A stretch of 64,000 bases of DNA, taken from positions 1 to 64,000 of the forward strand of contig NZ_JHUW01000010.1 of NCBI RefSeq assembly GCF_000619825.1, read 5' to 3'. The notes under the pieces were generated by a model. It was not told where the DNA came from. It did not search any database and worked only from the letters and a program-made list of their open reading frames with translations. The position numbers were made by a program, and so were the translations under genes. Shown here piece by piece: positions 53,242 to 61,641 of this stretch (positions are counted from its first letter, which is position 1; each line of letters begins with the position of its first letter). This DNA comes from Prevotella sp. MA2016 (GTDB lineage: Bacteria > Bacteroidota > Bacteroidia > Bacteroidales > Bacteroidaceae).

Positions 53242-55779
53242 ATGAAAAAGCTATTATTGTGTGCATGTCTGGCCGCGGTCATACCAGCCAGTGGTCAGAA
53301 TGAGTATCAGCTGTCGATACAGAGCAATAAGCCCTCGGGCATTATTAATGAGATGCTCTACGGCCAACTTTTCGAGCATATTTATTTTAGTGCCAACAAT
53401 GGTGTGTGGCAGGAGTTGATACAGGAGCGTTCGTTCGAGCCTGAGCAGTATCCTGGCATCCATCCACGTGATGGTTATTTCGATGGTTGGTATATGGACG
53501 ATGATCAGGTGCTCCATTCGCCCACGCGTTATGAGCAGCCATTGCGTATAGACAGTATAGATACTACCGATTTCGATTTGACGATGGATGTGAACTGGCG
53601 TGCTTATAAGCTGGCCCGTCGTAGTTGGAGTGGTGGACTGATGGATCTGCGCTTTGCTTTCCGTAATAAAGCCGACGGTTCGCCCTATTATCTGCGCATA
53701 CACGATCCTTATTATGAGAGTCGCACCTTTACTCCTGCTCAGACACAGGCACAGATTGAGGCTGCAGCAGCCGCCAAGGCACAAGCCGCACTGCAGCAAC
53801 AAGCCGCTACAGCCGATTTCTCCATCTGCCGTATGGAGATGCGTGAAGTACCAGGGTGGGGTGGTAGCACACGTCGTATCAACACACTGGTGCCCTTAGT
53901 GTCGGCACCCGCTACCAAGCAGCAGATCAACGAGCAGCAGCAGTGGCACAAGCTGCGTATCAAGAGTCGTGGTTCGCATGTGGTAGTATATTGGGATGAG
54001 CAGCAGGTGCTCGCTTGTAATGATATGGAGCTGGCTAGTCGTAATTTTATCACTTTCTGGGTGAACTATACAGAGGCCACCTATCGCAACATTCGTCTGT
54101 CGGCGCCAGATGGACGTGTATTCTTCGAGGGTACTCCTGGCGATGTCCGTCTGCCTGAGGTGGCTCAGCAGTGGCAGCCTTTTGGTACTGATGCCCGCTA
54201 TCGCCTGGTGAAAGATGATGCTGTCAACATGCGTTATTCGCAGGTCATTACTGCCGGCAAGGGTGAGGCTGGCCTCTCGCAAGGGCCACAGCACATCGTG
54301 GCTGGTGAGCAGTATGTGGGCTCCATCTGTGCCAAAGGTAAAGGTGTTCTGTCGGTAGGTCTGCGTGATGCTGATGGACGTTTTGTGGCCCGCAGACAGA
54401 TAGGTTCCGTGGGGCGCGATTGGCGTAAATACGACTTTGTGCTTGAACCTCAGGAAAATTGTGAGGGCGATTTTGCCATTGTCGTTGAAAAAGGAAGCGT
54501 ACAGGTGGATATGGCTACTATGACAACCCGTACGGGCAAGAACCTAGGCGGATTCCGTCCTGACATCCTGCAGGCCGTCAAGGAACTTCACCCCACTTGC
54601 CTGCGCTGGCCTGGTGGTGGTTACGTGGCTCAGTATGACTGGCAGTGGGGCATCGGTCCGCAGGAGAATCGTGAGCGCTGGGCCCACTGGATGTGGATGG
54701 ACTACGATCAGAACTGCTTTGGTACCGACGAGTTTATCCGTTTCTGTCGCGAGGTGGGCTCTGAGCCCGTTATCGTGGTAAGCGTAAAATTTGAGCGCCC
54801 TGCTGACGAGTATGAGCGCATTCTGCAGGATGCTGTCAACTGGTTGCGCTACTGCAATGCCCCTGCTACTGATGAATGGGGTGCCAAGCGTGCTGCCAAC
54901 GGGCATCCAGAGCCTTACAACGTGAAGTATTGGGAGATTGATAACGAGATGTGGGAGATGGGTATCGAGCGCTACGAGAAGTGTGTGCGCGACTTCAGCA
55001 CCGCTATGCGAAAGGTTGATCCTCGCATCAAGATCATAGCCTGTGGTGGTTTCCGCGAAGACGAACAGTTCATCCAGCGTAGCGGTACATATTTCGACTA
55101 TCTCAGTCTGCACCATTACGAGCAACAGGGTGGCTATGCCAGTGGTCCTGTGCGTCTGGGACAGCAGTACGACCGCTATGCCCAGATGATAGCCGCTGGT
55201 CCCAACCCCAACATCAAACTCTTTATCTCTGAGTGGAATCTGAATAGCATCGACTGGCGCACAGGACTCTTTGCTGGTGGCTTCCTCAATATGTGCGAGG
55301 CTCGAGATGTGGTAGCTATGGGTGCTGCTGCTCTGTTCCTGCGTCGTACTGATGCGCCCGACTGGAACAATGCATTCATCAATTTTGACTATAAAGACCT
55401 GTTTAAAGCCCCCAATTGCCAGGTTACTGAGTTATGGTACGATCATTTTTCTAAGTACCGCCTGGCTCATAATGGCGAAACGGGTGATATCAGTGTTAGC
55501 ACGACGTTGTCAGAGAATGGTGCCGATGTCATTGTGAAGGTTGTCAACCCCACCGATACTGCTGCTACGCTGCGTATCAAGGGCGATTGGACCGGTGTGG
55601 CTCGCACGCAGTATGATTATTATGCTCCTGGCTCACTTCTTGTGGCCAATAGTATGGCAGATAAGCATGCTGTAGCCCTGCAGTCGGCCGTTCCTCCTGT
55701 CGAAGGTTGCGATGTGATACTCCAGGTACCAGCTCTCTCGGCTGGTGTGCTCACTATTACCAAGAAGGCAGCCTACTAA
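53242..55779 (+). CDS. Large secreted alpha-L-arabinofuranosidase, GH51
   Basis: 845 aa with a Sec signal (MKKLLLCACLAAVIPASGQ). The N-terminal part combines GH51 entry motifs (NEMLYGQLFEHIYFSANNGVW) with an inserted beta-sandwich-like region (about 110-300) that holds an Ala/Gln-rich stretch (about 166-193). A carbohydrate-binding-like module (about 310-430) and the catalytic barrel follow: LRWPGGGYVAQYDWQWGIGP, acid/base Glu569 in WEIDNEMWEMG, nucleophile Glu664 in FISEWNLN. A small beta domain ends the protein. It belongs to the long GH51 type related to plant arabinofuranosidases and differs from the short GH51 at 26908. Its activity would feed the ara pathway. Confidence 0.9.
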   Translation: MKKLLLCACLAAVIPASGQNEYQLSIQSNKPSGIINEMLYGQLFEHIYFSANNGVWQELIQERSFEPEQYPGIHPRDGYFDGWYMDDDQVLHSPTRYEQPLRIDSIDTTDFDLTMDVNWRAYKLARRSWSGGLMDLRFAFRNKADGSPYYLRIHDPYYESRTFTPAQTQAQIEAAAAAKAQAALQQQAATADFSICRMEMREVPGWGGSTRRINTLVPLVSAPATKQQINEQQQWHKLRIKSRGSHVVVYWDEQQVLACNDMELASRNFITFWVNYTEATYRNIRLSAPDGRVFFEGTPGDVRLPEVAQQWQPFGTDARYRLVKDDAVNMRYSQVITAGKGEAGLSQGPQHIVAGEQYVGSICAKGKGVLSVGLRDADGRFVARRQIGSVGRDWRKYDFVLEPQENCEGDFAIVVEKGSVQVDMATMTTRTGKNLGGFRPDILQAVKELHPTCLRWPGGGYVAQYDWQWGIGPQENRERWAHWMWMDYDQNCFGTDEFIRFCREVGSEPVIVVSVKFERPADEYERILQDAVNWLRYCNAPATDEWGAKRAANGHPEPYNVKYWEIDNEMWEMGIERYEKCVRDFSTAMRKVDPRIKIIACGGFREDEQFIQRSGTYFDYLSLHHYEQQGGYASGPVRLGQQYDRYAQMIAAGPNPNIKLFISEWNLNSIDWRTGLFAGGFLNMCEARDVVAMGAAALFLRRTDAPDWNNAFINFDYKDLFKAPNCQVTELWYDHFSKYRLAHNGETGDISVSTTLSENGADVIVKVVNPTDTAATLRIKGDWTGVARTQYDYYAPGSLLVANSMADKHAVALQSAVPPVEGCDVILQVPALSAGVLTITKKAAY

Positions 55780-55803
55780 TTTGAAAACTTTTTGATTTAG
55801 TTC

Positions 55804-55835
55804 TTGGCAATCTCATTTCTTTTGGTTACCTTTGC
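55804..55835 (+). promoter_or_regulatory. Promoter of the 48-aa protein gene
   Basis: TTG at 55804-55806, 20-bp spacer, TACCTTTGC at 55827-55835. A near-ideal Bacteroidetes promoter, 26 bp before the ATG. Confidence 0.75.
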
Positions 55836-55861
55836 AGGCTAGTAACGAACATAGATTTAAA

Positions 55862-56008
55862 ATGGCACATTTTGGGCAAAATGATGATTTCAGGCGTGAT
55901 GAACTGATTCGGGTTATTGAGCATTCTGTAGAGAAGCTGACGCTTCAGGAGCTTGAGGCCCTATATTACGACATGGCAACGAAAAATTATATTAACGACA
56001 GCTATTAG
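55862..56008 (+). CDS. 48-aa helical protein of unknown function
   Basis: ATG at 55862, stop TAG at 56006-56008. The product begins MAHFGQNDDFRRDELIRV and contains an amphipathic helix with repeated hydrophobic positions (VIEHSVEKLTLQELEALYYD). No signal, membrane segment or cysteine. The strong promoter and absence of overlap with any other frame support a real gene. It may be co-transcribed with msrA, which starts 47 bp later. Family not recognised. Confidence 0.65.
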   Translation: MAHFGQNDDFRRDELIRVIEHSVEKLTLQELEALYYDMATKNYINDSY

Positions 56009-56055
56009 AAGTGACTAGGCTGCCTGATTAAAAACAACATAAAAAGTAACTAATT

Positions 56056-56577
56056 ATGGAAAAAGAGATTTACCTGGCTGGAGGTTGCTTCTGGGGTACA
56101 GAGCACTTCTTTAAACAGATAGAAGGTGTGATTGAAACAGAGGTAGGATTTGCCAACGGCCATACCGAGAACCCTACTTATAAAGAGGTTTATACCGATA
56201 CCACAGGCCACGCCGAGACCGTTCGTATCAAGTATAACGACGAGGTAGTTGGTTTGGAGTTCCTGTTGCAGATGTTCTTCAAGGCTATCGACCCAACAAG
56301 TTTGAACAAGCAGGGCCACGACGAGGGCACCCGCTATCGTACCGGCATTTATTATCAGGATGCCAACGATCTGCCTGTTATTGAGAAGGTATATGCCGAG
56401 CAGCAGGCCCAGTACACAGAGCCTCTGGCTGTTGAGAAACTGCCTCTGCAGAAGTTCTATTCCGCCGAAGAGTATCATCAGGACTATCTTGACAAGAATC
56501 CCGATGGCTACTGTCACTTGCCTCTTGAGCTCTTTAAGTTTGCCAAGCAGGCCAAGGATAAGAGCAAGCAGCAGTAA
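56056..56577 (+). CDS. msrA: Peptide-methionine (S)-S-oxide reductase
   Basis: 173-aa MsrA, reducing the S epimer of methionine sulfoxide in proteins or free. Catalytic Cys11 lies in the GGCFWGTEHFF motif; other family segments are VGFANGHTENPTYKEV, GHAETVRIKYN, SLNKQGHDEGTRYRTGIYY and YHQDYLDKNPDGYCH, where the last Cys is a candidate resolving residue. No MsrB domain is fused. The next gene begins 2 bp after its stop. Confidence 0.96.
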   Translation: MEKEIYLAGGCFWGTEHFFKQIEGVIETEVGFANGHTENPTYKEVYTDTTGHAETVRIKYNDEVVGLEFLLQMFFKAIDPTSLNKQGHDEGTRYRTGIYYQDANDLPVIEKVYAEQQAQYTEPLAVEKLPLQKFYSAEEYHQDYLDKNPDGYCHLPLELFKFAKQAKDKSKQQ

Positions 56578-56579
56578 GC

Positions 56580-57134
56580 ATGCAAGTAAAACTCACCTAT
56601 AGGTTTACAAGCCGATTATCCATGCGCATCGCCAAAAATGGCGATGTGCATGTTTCTGCACCAATCGGTCTGCCCAAGAAGACCATACAGAAGTTCATTT
56701 CCGAGCACCTTGATTGGATTGAGCAGGCCCGAAAGCGCACCCTGTCCCGGCAACAGCAGCGTGCCGCCTTTTACGGTCAGCTGCCAGTTAAAGCCCGCAA
56801 GGACAGAGCCGAAGCCATCGCTCGTCTTAAAGCCATTGTTGAGCCGATGGTTGAGCGCTATGCCAGGCAGATGGGCGTCGCCCCATCCGCCATCACCTAT
56901 AAGGCCATGATATCCCGTTGGGGCATGTGCAACATTAAAACCCATGCCATTTGTTTTTCCATCTACACCCTGTTGCTACCCGAGTGGTGTATTGAGCATG
57001 TTGTGGCCCACGAACTCTGCCATTTGTTAGAGCCCACCCACAACGCCCGCTTCCACGCCCTCATGGATCAGTATTTCCCCAAATGGCGCGCTGCCCGAAA
57101 AGAAACCATCCGCGTTTCTATGGGTGGAAAGTAA
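56580..57134 (+). CDS. YgjP-type zinc metallopeptidase-like protein
   Basis: 184-aa protein of the YgjP/DUF45 family. Zinc motif HELCH (in HVVAHELCHLLEPTHNARFHALM), with the third histidine downstream, and the conserved region before it, ISRWGMCNIKTHAICFSIYTLLLP (RWGSC in most relatives, here RWGMC). No signal peptide; cytoplasmic. The family fold is that of WLM-like proteases, but its physiological substrate is unknown. In an operon with msrA (2-bp gap). Confidence 0.82.
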   Translation: MQVKLTYRFTSRLSMRIAKNGDVHVSAPIGLPKKTIQKFISEHLDWIEQARKRTLSRQQQRAAFYGQLPVKARKDRAEAIARLKAIVEPMVERYARQMGVAPSAITYKAMISRWGMCNIKTHAICFSIYTLLLPEWCIEHVVAHELCHLLEPTHNARFHALMDQYFPKWRAARKETIRVSMGGK

Positions 57135-57177
57135 TCATCCAACCTCAAACACCTTTTACATGATTGATACAATTAAT

Positions 57178-57267
57178 GATACAACTGCTGATGGTTGTAT
57201 CTGTAAATCGTTGATTATCATGTATGTCCGGATTTGATGTTGCTGGATAATGGAAATAATCCATTAT
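57178..57267. other. Two hairpins upstream of the M16-like gene
   Basis: GATACAAC/GTTGTATC (57178-57185 with 57194-57201) and ATAATGGA/TCCATTAT (57247-57254 with 57260-57267) are perfect 8-bp inverted repeats with short loops. They lie after the YgjP stop and just upstream of the M16 promoter. They lack T tracts, so an operator role is possible; neither is proven. Confidence 0.45.
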
Positions 57268-57284
57268 ACAAACCACTATATACC

Positions 57285-57316
57285 TTGTGTAAATCCCCGG
57301 ATTGATATACCTTTGC
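57285..57316 (+). promoter_or_regulatory. Promoter of the M16-like gene
   Basis: TTG at 57285-57287, 20-bp spacer, TACCTTTGC at 57308-57316. Leader about 40 nt. Confidence 0.75.
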
Positions 57317-57362
57317 ACCAGCAAAAGCTTAAAATACTGAATATTATCTATAATAAACAACA

Positions 57363-58838
57363 ATGATGAAAACAAAAATTCTACTTTTTGCGATGGCCTG
57401 TGTGTTCACCGTTCTGGCGTCGGCTCAGTCGGGAAGTGTTAAGTACAACGATTTCGTGGTTACCAACCCTTCAAACATCAAACAGGGTGTTCTCGCCAAT
57501 GGTTTCCGCTATTATTTATGCGACAACGGTGTTCCTGGTAACAAACTTGAAATGCGACTCATCCAGAAATCAGGTACCGACGACGAGGGTGATATCCCAG
57601 GCATCGCGTTTTTATTACGCCGGATGCTTTGCTCCGAGAACCTCACTGCCGGCACTGCCGGTGTGCTGAAGGATAAGCTCGACGAACTAAATCTGCAGTC
57701 ACTCCCCGATTTCCGTGCCGTTAATGGCCTTGTGCCCAATGTGGCCGCCTACTGTTCCGAAATCGAGAATAGGTGCACAGAGTATAATCTGTTCCGTTTA
57801 AATAACGAGCGCACCTACGCGGCGTCGTGTATGGGGCTGCTGGCCCAGATTGCAGGCAATGCCCGTTTCTCGGCTGCCGAATTGGAGCGCCAGAAGCAGT
57901 TGGCCATCAACGAAATCACCAACAGCCGTTACAATCTTGCCCTGTCCGAGGCCAACTACTTCAAGGCCGCCTTCGTAGATGGATGTACCCTCGATGATCT
58001 GATGAACAAACAAATCGCCAGCATTCGCAGTATTACCCTCCAGCAGCTCCAGTCGTACTACCAGCGCTGGTATGTGCCGCAGAATCAGTGCCTGTATGTG
58101 TTTGGCAAGGCGCCCGCCAATATTGTTGATATCATCAAGCAGCAGTTCGGCAGCCGCCCCAGTATGCCCGCTCCCGAACCAACACCTATCCAGCTGAGCA
58201 ACCAGTTGGTGCTGATGATCCAGCAGGATGTGCCTGCATGTATTATTCAGTTCTGTTTCCTGAAGCCTCGTGTGGCGCCATCCGATACAAAGAATCTCGA
58301 TGATCTTCGTAAGGCAGCGGCTTACAATCGTCTTGGCGAGGTGATTGGTACAGCTTTTAATGCACATGTTGTGTCGGCGTTCGATGATAACCACAAGCTT
58401 TTCAACCGCCCAGTATTCACCTTGACTGTTGTAAAGGGCTTAGAGCCTAATGCCGACCAGCAGCAGTTTGGCGATTTTGCTGATGAGGTTATTCAAAATC
58501 TCAATGATGTCATGCGTAACGGCGTGCAGGCCCATATCACCCAGTTGCCCATCGAAAAGCGAAAGCAGCTTCAGCAGCAGGAGTTAGCCCGTGTTCGCAA
58601 CTATACGGTGCTCGACACTCATACCTGTATTAAGAACAATTTCGTGTATGGCAAACCACTGCTCAAGGAGACTATGCCTTACCAGTATTTCAAGCACGAG
58701 GTGAGCGATCAGGATATCCGCAACTGCTGCCAGGAACTGTTCAGCAATGCCGATCTGCGCGTTGTGTGCGTCACTCCCAATGGCTATCCCGATGCCGGCA
58801 TCAATGCTAAACTCGAAGCTTTCTTGACTGGTAAGTAA
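57363..58838 (+). CDS. Secreted M16-family peptidase-like protein, catalytically degenerate
   Basis: 491 aa with a Sec signal (MMKTKILLFAMACVFTVLASAQ). The M16 (insulinase/pitrilysin) fold is recognisable: VLANGFRYYLCDNGVPGNKLEMRLIQKSG, and the second-domain region ITLQQLQSYYQRWYVPQNQCLYVFG. At the zinc site, where active enzymes have HxxEH (GxxHxxEHM), this protein has PGIAFLLRRML (residues 83-87 FLLRR), so it should not bind zinc or cleave peptides. It may be a non-catalytic partner, as in heterodimeric M16 pairs, but no active partner is in the window. Monocistronic. Confidence 0.8.
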   Translation: MMKTKILLFAMACVFTVLASAQSGSVKYNDFVVTNPSNIKQGVLANGFRYYLCDNGVPGNKLEMRLIQKSGTDDEGDIPGIAFLLRRMLCSENLTAGTAGVLKDKLDELNLQSLPDFRAVNGLVPNVAAYCSEIENRCTEYNLFRLNNERTYAASCMGLLAQIAGNARFSAAELERQKQLAINEITNSRYNLALSEANYFKAAFVDGCTLDDLMNKQIASIRSITLQQLQSYYQRWYVPQNQCLYVFGKAPANIVDIIKQQFGSRPSMPAPEPTPIQLSNQLVLMIQQDVPACIIQFCFLKPRVAPSDTKNLDDLRKAAAYNRLGEVIGTAFNAHVVSAFDDNHKLFNRPVFTLTVVKGLEPNADQQQFGDFADEVIQNLNDVMRNGVQAHITQLPIEKRKQLQQQELARVRNYTVLDTHTCIKNNFVYGKPLLKETMPYQYFKHEVSDQDIRNCCQELFSNADLRVVCVTPNGYPDAGINAKLEAFLTGK

Positions 58839-58841
58839 GGA

Positions 58842-59441
58842 CTAAAGCGAGGTGAGGCGGTAATTATCCATGCGTGGATAGTAATCGCCTTGCCCTTCGC
58901 TGAATATTCTTGCTGTTTCTTGTTCGGCTTGGTATTGCTCCAGCATATCCTCCCATGCTCCAATGGGTTCGTCGTAGTAACCATCGTACTTTTCGGCAAA
59001 CAGGTAATAATAGCTGGTGCCAAAGTTGGTGCTGGTAAGGCGTTCGGTCCGTTCGTCCCACCAGGCATACTCCTTAAAACCCAACTTACCCCAGAGGTCG
59101 ATCCATCTGCGTTCAAGTAGCTCGTACTCTGGTTCCGATATCACATCGCGAAGCCTCACCCGGTTGTTGTCGAACCACACATACCGCCAGTCGTCGTAGT
59201 CCTTGCTCTCTATCAGCATGGCGGTAAAGCGCCAAACCTTACGCGCCCACCCAAAGTGCCCCGTTTCGGCACACAAATCACCTATCCGCATGCCCCGTTT
59301 GTATTTCACTTTGCAACTCTCGGCACAGCGTATCGGGTGAATTTCTCTGTTTACAATCTCCCTCAACAGCCGTGCTTCAAGATGCGTCACAACACCATCG
59401 GGCATGCATCTGCACACCCGATAAGGAATCTTTCTTCTCAT
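58842..59441 (-). CDS. Aromatic-rich protein of unknown function, partner of the AAA+ gene
   Basis: 199 aa. Unusually rich in Trp, Tyr and Arg (for example WARKVWRFTAM, DWRYVWFDNNRVRLRDV, RRWIDLWGKLGFKEYAWWDER, TSYYYLFAEKYDGYYDEPIGAWEDML) and containing CRC, CAESC and CAETG cysteines in its N-terminal third. No signal or membrane helix. The gene begins 11 bp after the AAA+ stop on the same strand, so both are transcribed together. Convergent with the M16-like gene, 3 bp from its stop. I do not recognise any family. Confidence 0.72.
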   Translation of the reverse strand: MRRKIPYRVCRCMPDGVVTHLEARLLREIVNREIHPIRCAESCKVKYKRGMRIGDLCAETGHFGWARKVWRFTAMLIESKDYDDWRYVWFDNNRVRLRDVISEPEYELLERRWIDLWGKLGFKEYAWWDERTERLTSTNFGTSYYYLFAEKYDGYYDEPIGAWEDMLEQYQAEQETARIFSEGQGDYYPRMDNYRLTSL

Positions 59442-59452
59442 ACCAATAAAAA

Positions 59453-61114
59453 CTAAAAACCGATTTTGGCTTTGGGGCGCGGAATCTCGATGGGCACGAT
59501 GTCATCTGCTGTTAACTGGCGCCATTCCTGCTTGTCATCTGGCTTCTGCATCACACATCTTGTGGCGTGCTGTATGTAGATGCGCTCCAGTTGGTTGGCT
59601 ACAAATCGGGCATTACCCCAAGTCTGAGGGTCGCGGACCTGATACGCCTGCGCCATCATGTTGCGATACTTTTCCCAAGCCCCATCTGTAAACTGATACT
59701 CGTAGTCCTTAATCCTGCTTTTGGTTATTTCTAGCAGTTCGTTCACGCTGAAGTCCTGAAACTCAAATTTGTTGGGGAATCTTGACTGCAGTCCAGGGTT
59801 CATGTCCAGCAGTTTCAGCATCTGGTCCTTGTAGCCGCATAGCACGATGGCGATATCACGCTGCGTTTCGTCGGCCAGGATGTTCATCAGCAGTTGTATC
59901 ACCAGCTTGCCTGGGTCGTTTTCATTCTTGCCGTTCAGCAGATAAGCCTCGTCAATCATCAGTACGCCACCCATGGCCTTTTCTATCACCTGTCGCAGCG
60001 ATCGTTCCTCGTCGCCCCAAAGTGTGCCGATAAAGGTTCCACGGTCGCACACCACCACATGTCCTTTCGATAGTGCACCTGCATCATGTAGCAGCGAGCC
60101 GAATATCTTGCAAACGGTTGTCTTGCCAGTACCCGGCCTGCCTAAGAACACGCTGTGAAGCGACACTTCGTGTTGTTTGCTGTTAGGAAACATCTCCTGC
60201 ATCACCCTGTTGTAACTGGTTAGCGCCACCAACTCATCCATGCGGTGCTTAATGTCCTCGCAACCTATCAGTTTGTCCAGTTCCTCGCGCGGATTCTCGA
60301 TGGGATCCAGTATTTTGATATCAACACTTAGGCCCATATTCTGGTCTATCGTCTCGCTCTTGGTCGTAGGCGTTGCTGGTTCCTCTGGCTCATGCGCTTC
60401 AGGCTCTTCTTCATCAGCATCCTCTTCATCCTCTGTGGTATAGTCTCTTATTGACAGTCCCATGATGCCATCAGGTTCTTCGTTCAAGTGATCATTCGCA
60501 AGGTCGAAGAGCATCTGTTCGAACTCATCGTAGTCTTCATCTGCTGTTTCTACCTTTGGCTCCGGCTTAGCATCAATACTTTCGTCGGTCACAATATCGA
60601 AGTACACCTTACCAGCAAGATCGTCGTCATCATTCACCCCAGCCCTACGAAGTTTCAGGTTACTGCAGTTGCTGATCACCTTGATGTCGTTCTTTTCCCA
60701 GTCATCCTCCAGTTCGTAAGCGTTGTTGATGGCATCCTCTGTCAGCAGAATGCCGTAAACTTTCAGACTGGCTTGAGATTTTGTCAGCCGACTTTTCATG
60801 ATAGCCATCGTCTCCTTTAGCTTCCACACAGTACTTTCGCGAGGTTCGCATCCAGGTTCATAAATCATCATGTCTATGTTCTGCGTTTCCTCGTAATATT
60901 GTTTTTGTCGGTGCTTGTTGCTGTCCACGCATACCACCACCATGTTTATTGAGTCGGCATAAATATAAATATCGCAGTTGTACAAATACGGGGCAAAGCC
61001 CTTTATCCGATTAGAGTAGACGGCATAGTTGACCGCCATAGCGTTCATATGTTTCCAGATAGTAAGATTTGTCTGGTTTCTAAAGTCGTTAATCAGTCTG
61101 TTCAAGTTTCTCAT
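59453..61114 (-). CDS. CbbX/SpoVK-like AAA+ ATPase with a unique N-terminal region
   Basis: 553 aa. Residues 1-175 are a compact alpha/beta region I cannot assign. Residues ~160-255 form a highly acidic linker (EDEEDADEEEPEAHEPEEP). Residues ~265-540 are a CbbX-type AAA+ module: Walker A GRPGTGKTT (325-333), VVVCDRGTFIGTLWGDEERSLRQVI (pore-loop region), Walker B VLMIDEAYLL (384-393), and the arginine-finger region NPGLQSRFPNKFEF. Related ATPases remodel protein complexes. I start at ATG 61114 (MRNLNRLIND); 31 upstream codons lie in the structured leader. A good promoter ~370 bp upstream gives a long leader. Confidence 0.82.
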   Translation of the reverse strand: MRNLNRLINDFRNQTNLTIWKHMNAMAVNYAVYSNRIKGFAPYLYNCDIYIYADSINMVVVCVDSNKHRQKQYYEETQNIDMMIYEPGCEPRESTVWKLKETMAIMKSRLTKSQASLKVYGILLTEDAINNAYELEDDWEKNDIKVISNCSNLKLRRAGVNDDDDLAGKVYFDIVTDESIDAKPEPKVETADEDYDEFEQMLFDLANDHLNEEPDGIMGLSIRDYTTEDEEDADEEEPEAHEPEEPATPTTKSETIDQNMGLSVDIKILDPIENPREELDKLIGCEDIKHRMDELVALTSYNRVMQEMFPNSKQHEVSLHSVFLGRPGTGKTTVCKIFGSLLHDAGALSKGHVVVCDRGTFIGTLWGDEERSLRQVIEKAMGGVLMIDEAYLLNGKNENDPGKLVIQLLMNILADETQRDIAIVLCGYKDQMLKLLDMNPGLQSRFPNKFEFQDFSVNELLEITKSRIKDYEYQFTDGAWEKYRNMMAQAYQVRDPQTWGNARFVANQLERIYIQHATRCVMQKPDDKQEWRQLTADDIVPIEIPRPKAKIGF

Positions 61115-61478
61115 AAAACTAAAATCAATACATCGTTCATATATATAAAATAGGTATGCCCCTGTGTGTGAAAGGGGCGCAAGAGTCATCGGGCCAGACG
61201 TTTGCACACCTGCCCCTTGGTATTATAGAGGTTTCCTTTCAGATTTCTCTATCACATCATCCAAACAATTGTAGCAAAATGTCAAAGAACGCGCAAGCCG
61301 AATGCAATGCGAAAGCTCGCTTTCAGGCTTTGCTGAGTGACAACGCACAATCCACCTGTCGATTCTCAGATTCAGTTTTACCCTCGTCTTAGAACCGCTC
61401 GGCACTTGATTGCAGTCATTGTCATTCTGTTCATTTTGCTTTTAAAATTTTGTTTGTTTTGTGATAGAATTATGTTTA
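61115..61478 (-). other. Long structured leader of the AAA+ gene (gene-free stretch)
   Basis: The 527-bp space 61115-61641 contains no convincing protein gene. On the minus strand it is mainly an RNA leader. GGGGC (61216-61212) can pair with GCCCC (61178-61174), enclosing GCAA/TTGC and GTC/GAC, but the same GCCCC can instead pair with a second GGGGC (61162-61158) nearer the start codon. Such mutually exclusive stems are typical of attenuators. An 18-codon ORF (61434-61378) near the 5' end begins MNRMTMTAIKCR and could be a leader peptide. No known riboswitch class is recognised. Confidence 0.5.
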
Positions 61479-61484
61479 TCGGCG

Positions 61485-61517
61485 GCAAATGTAGATAATT
61501 TCCTCGAAACTTCCAAA
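61485..61517 (-). promoter_or_regulatory. AAA+ gene promoter
   Basis: Minus-strand TTTG at 61517-61514, 20-bp spacer, TACATTTGC at 61493-61485; near-ideal match to the Bacteroidetes consensus. Confidence 0.7.
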
Positions 61518-61607
61518 TTTTTTCGCAAAAATCGGTCGAAAAAAACAAAAAGTGATATTCGGAGCGAAAAAAAATAATAAAAATGACAAGAATTCAGAAA
61601 ATTGTTT

Positions 61608-61616
61608 TATTTTTGC
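61608..61616 (+). promoter_or_regulatory. Promoter -7 box of the CHASE2 operon
   Basis: TATTTTTGC, exact match, 25 bp before the ATG at 61642. No TTG at the usual upstream spacing. Divergent from the AAA+ promoter, about 90 bp away. Confidence 0.55.
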
Positions 61617-61641
61617 ACTCAGTTACCAATACTTAAGCCAG

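Noticed and set aside
61289..61310. TTGACA followed by an AT-rich stretch on the minus strand, resembling an E. coli sigma-70 promoter
   Set aside because: Bacteroidetes use TTTG/TAnnTTTG elements, and a full match of that type is present at 61485-61517.
61156..61392. 78-codon plus-strand open frame in the AAA+ leader
   Set aside because: No promoter or ribosome site, overlaps the structured leader, and the sequence looks random.
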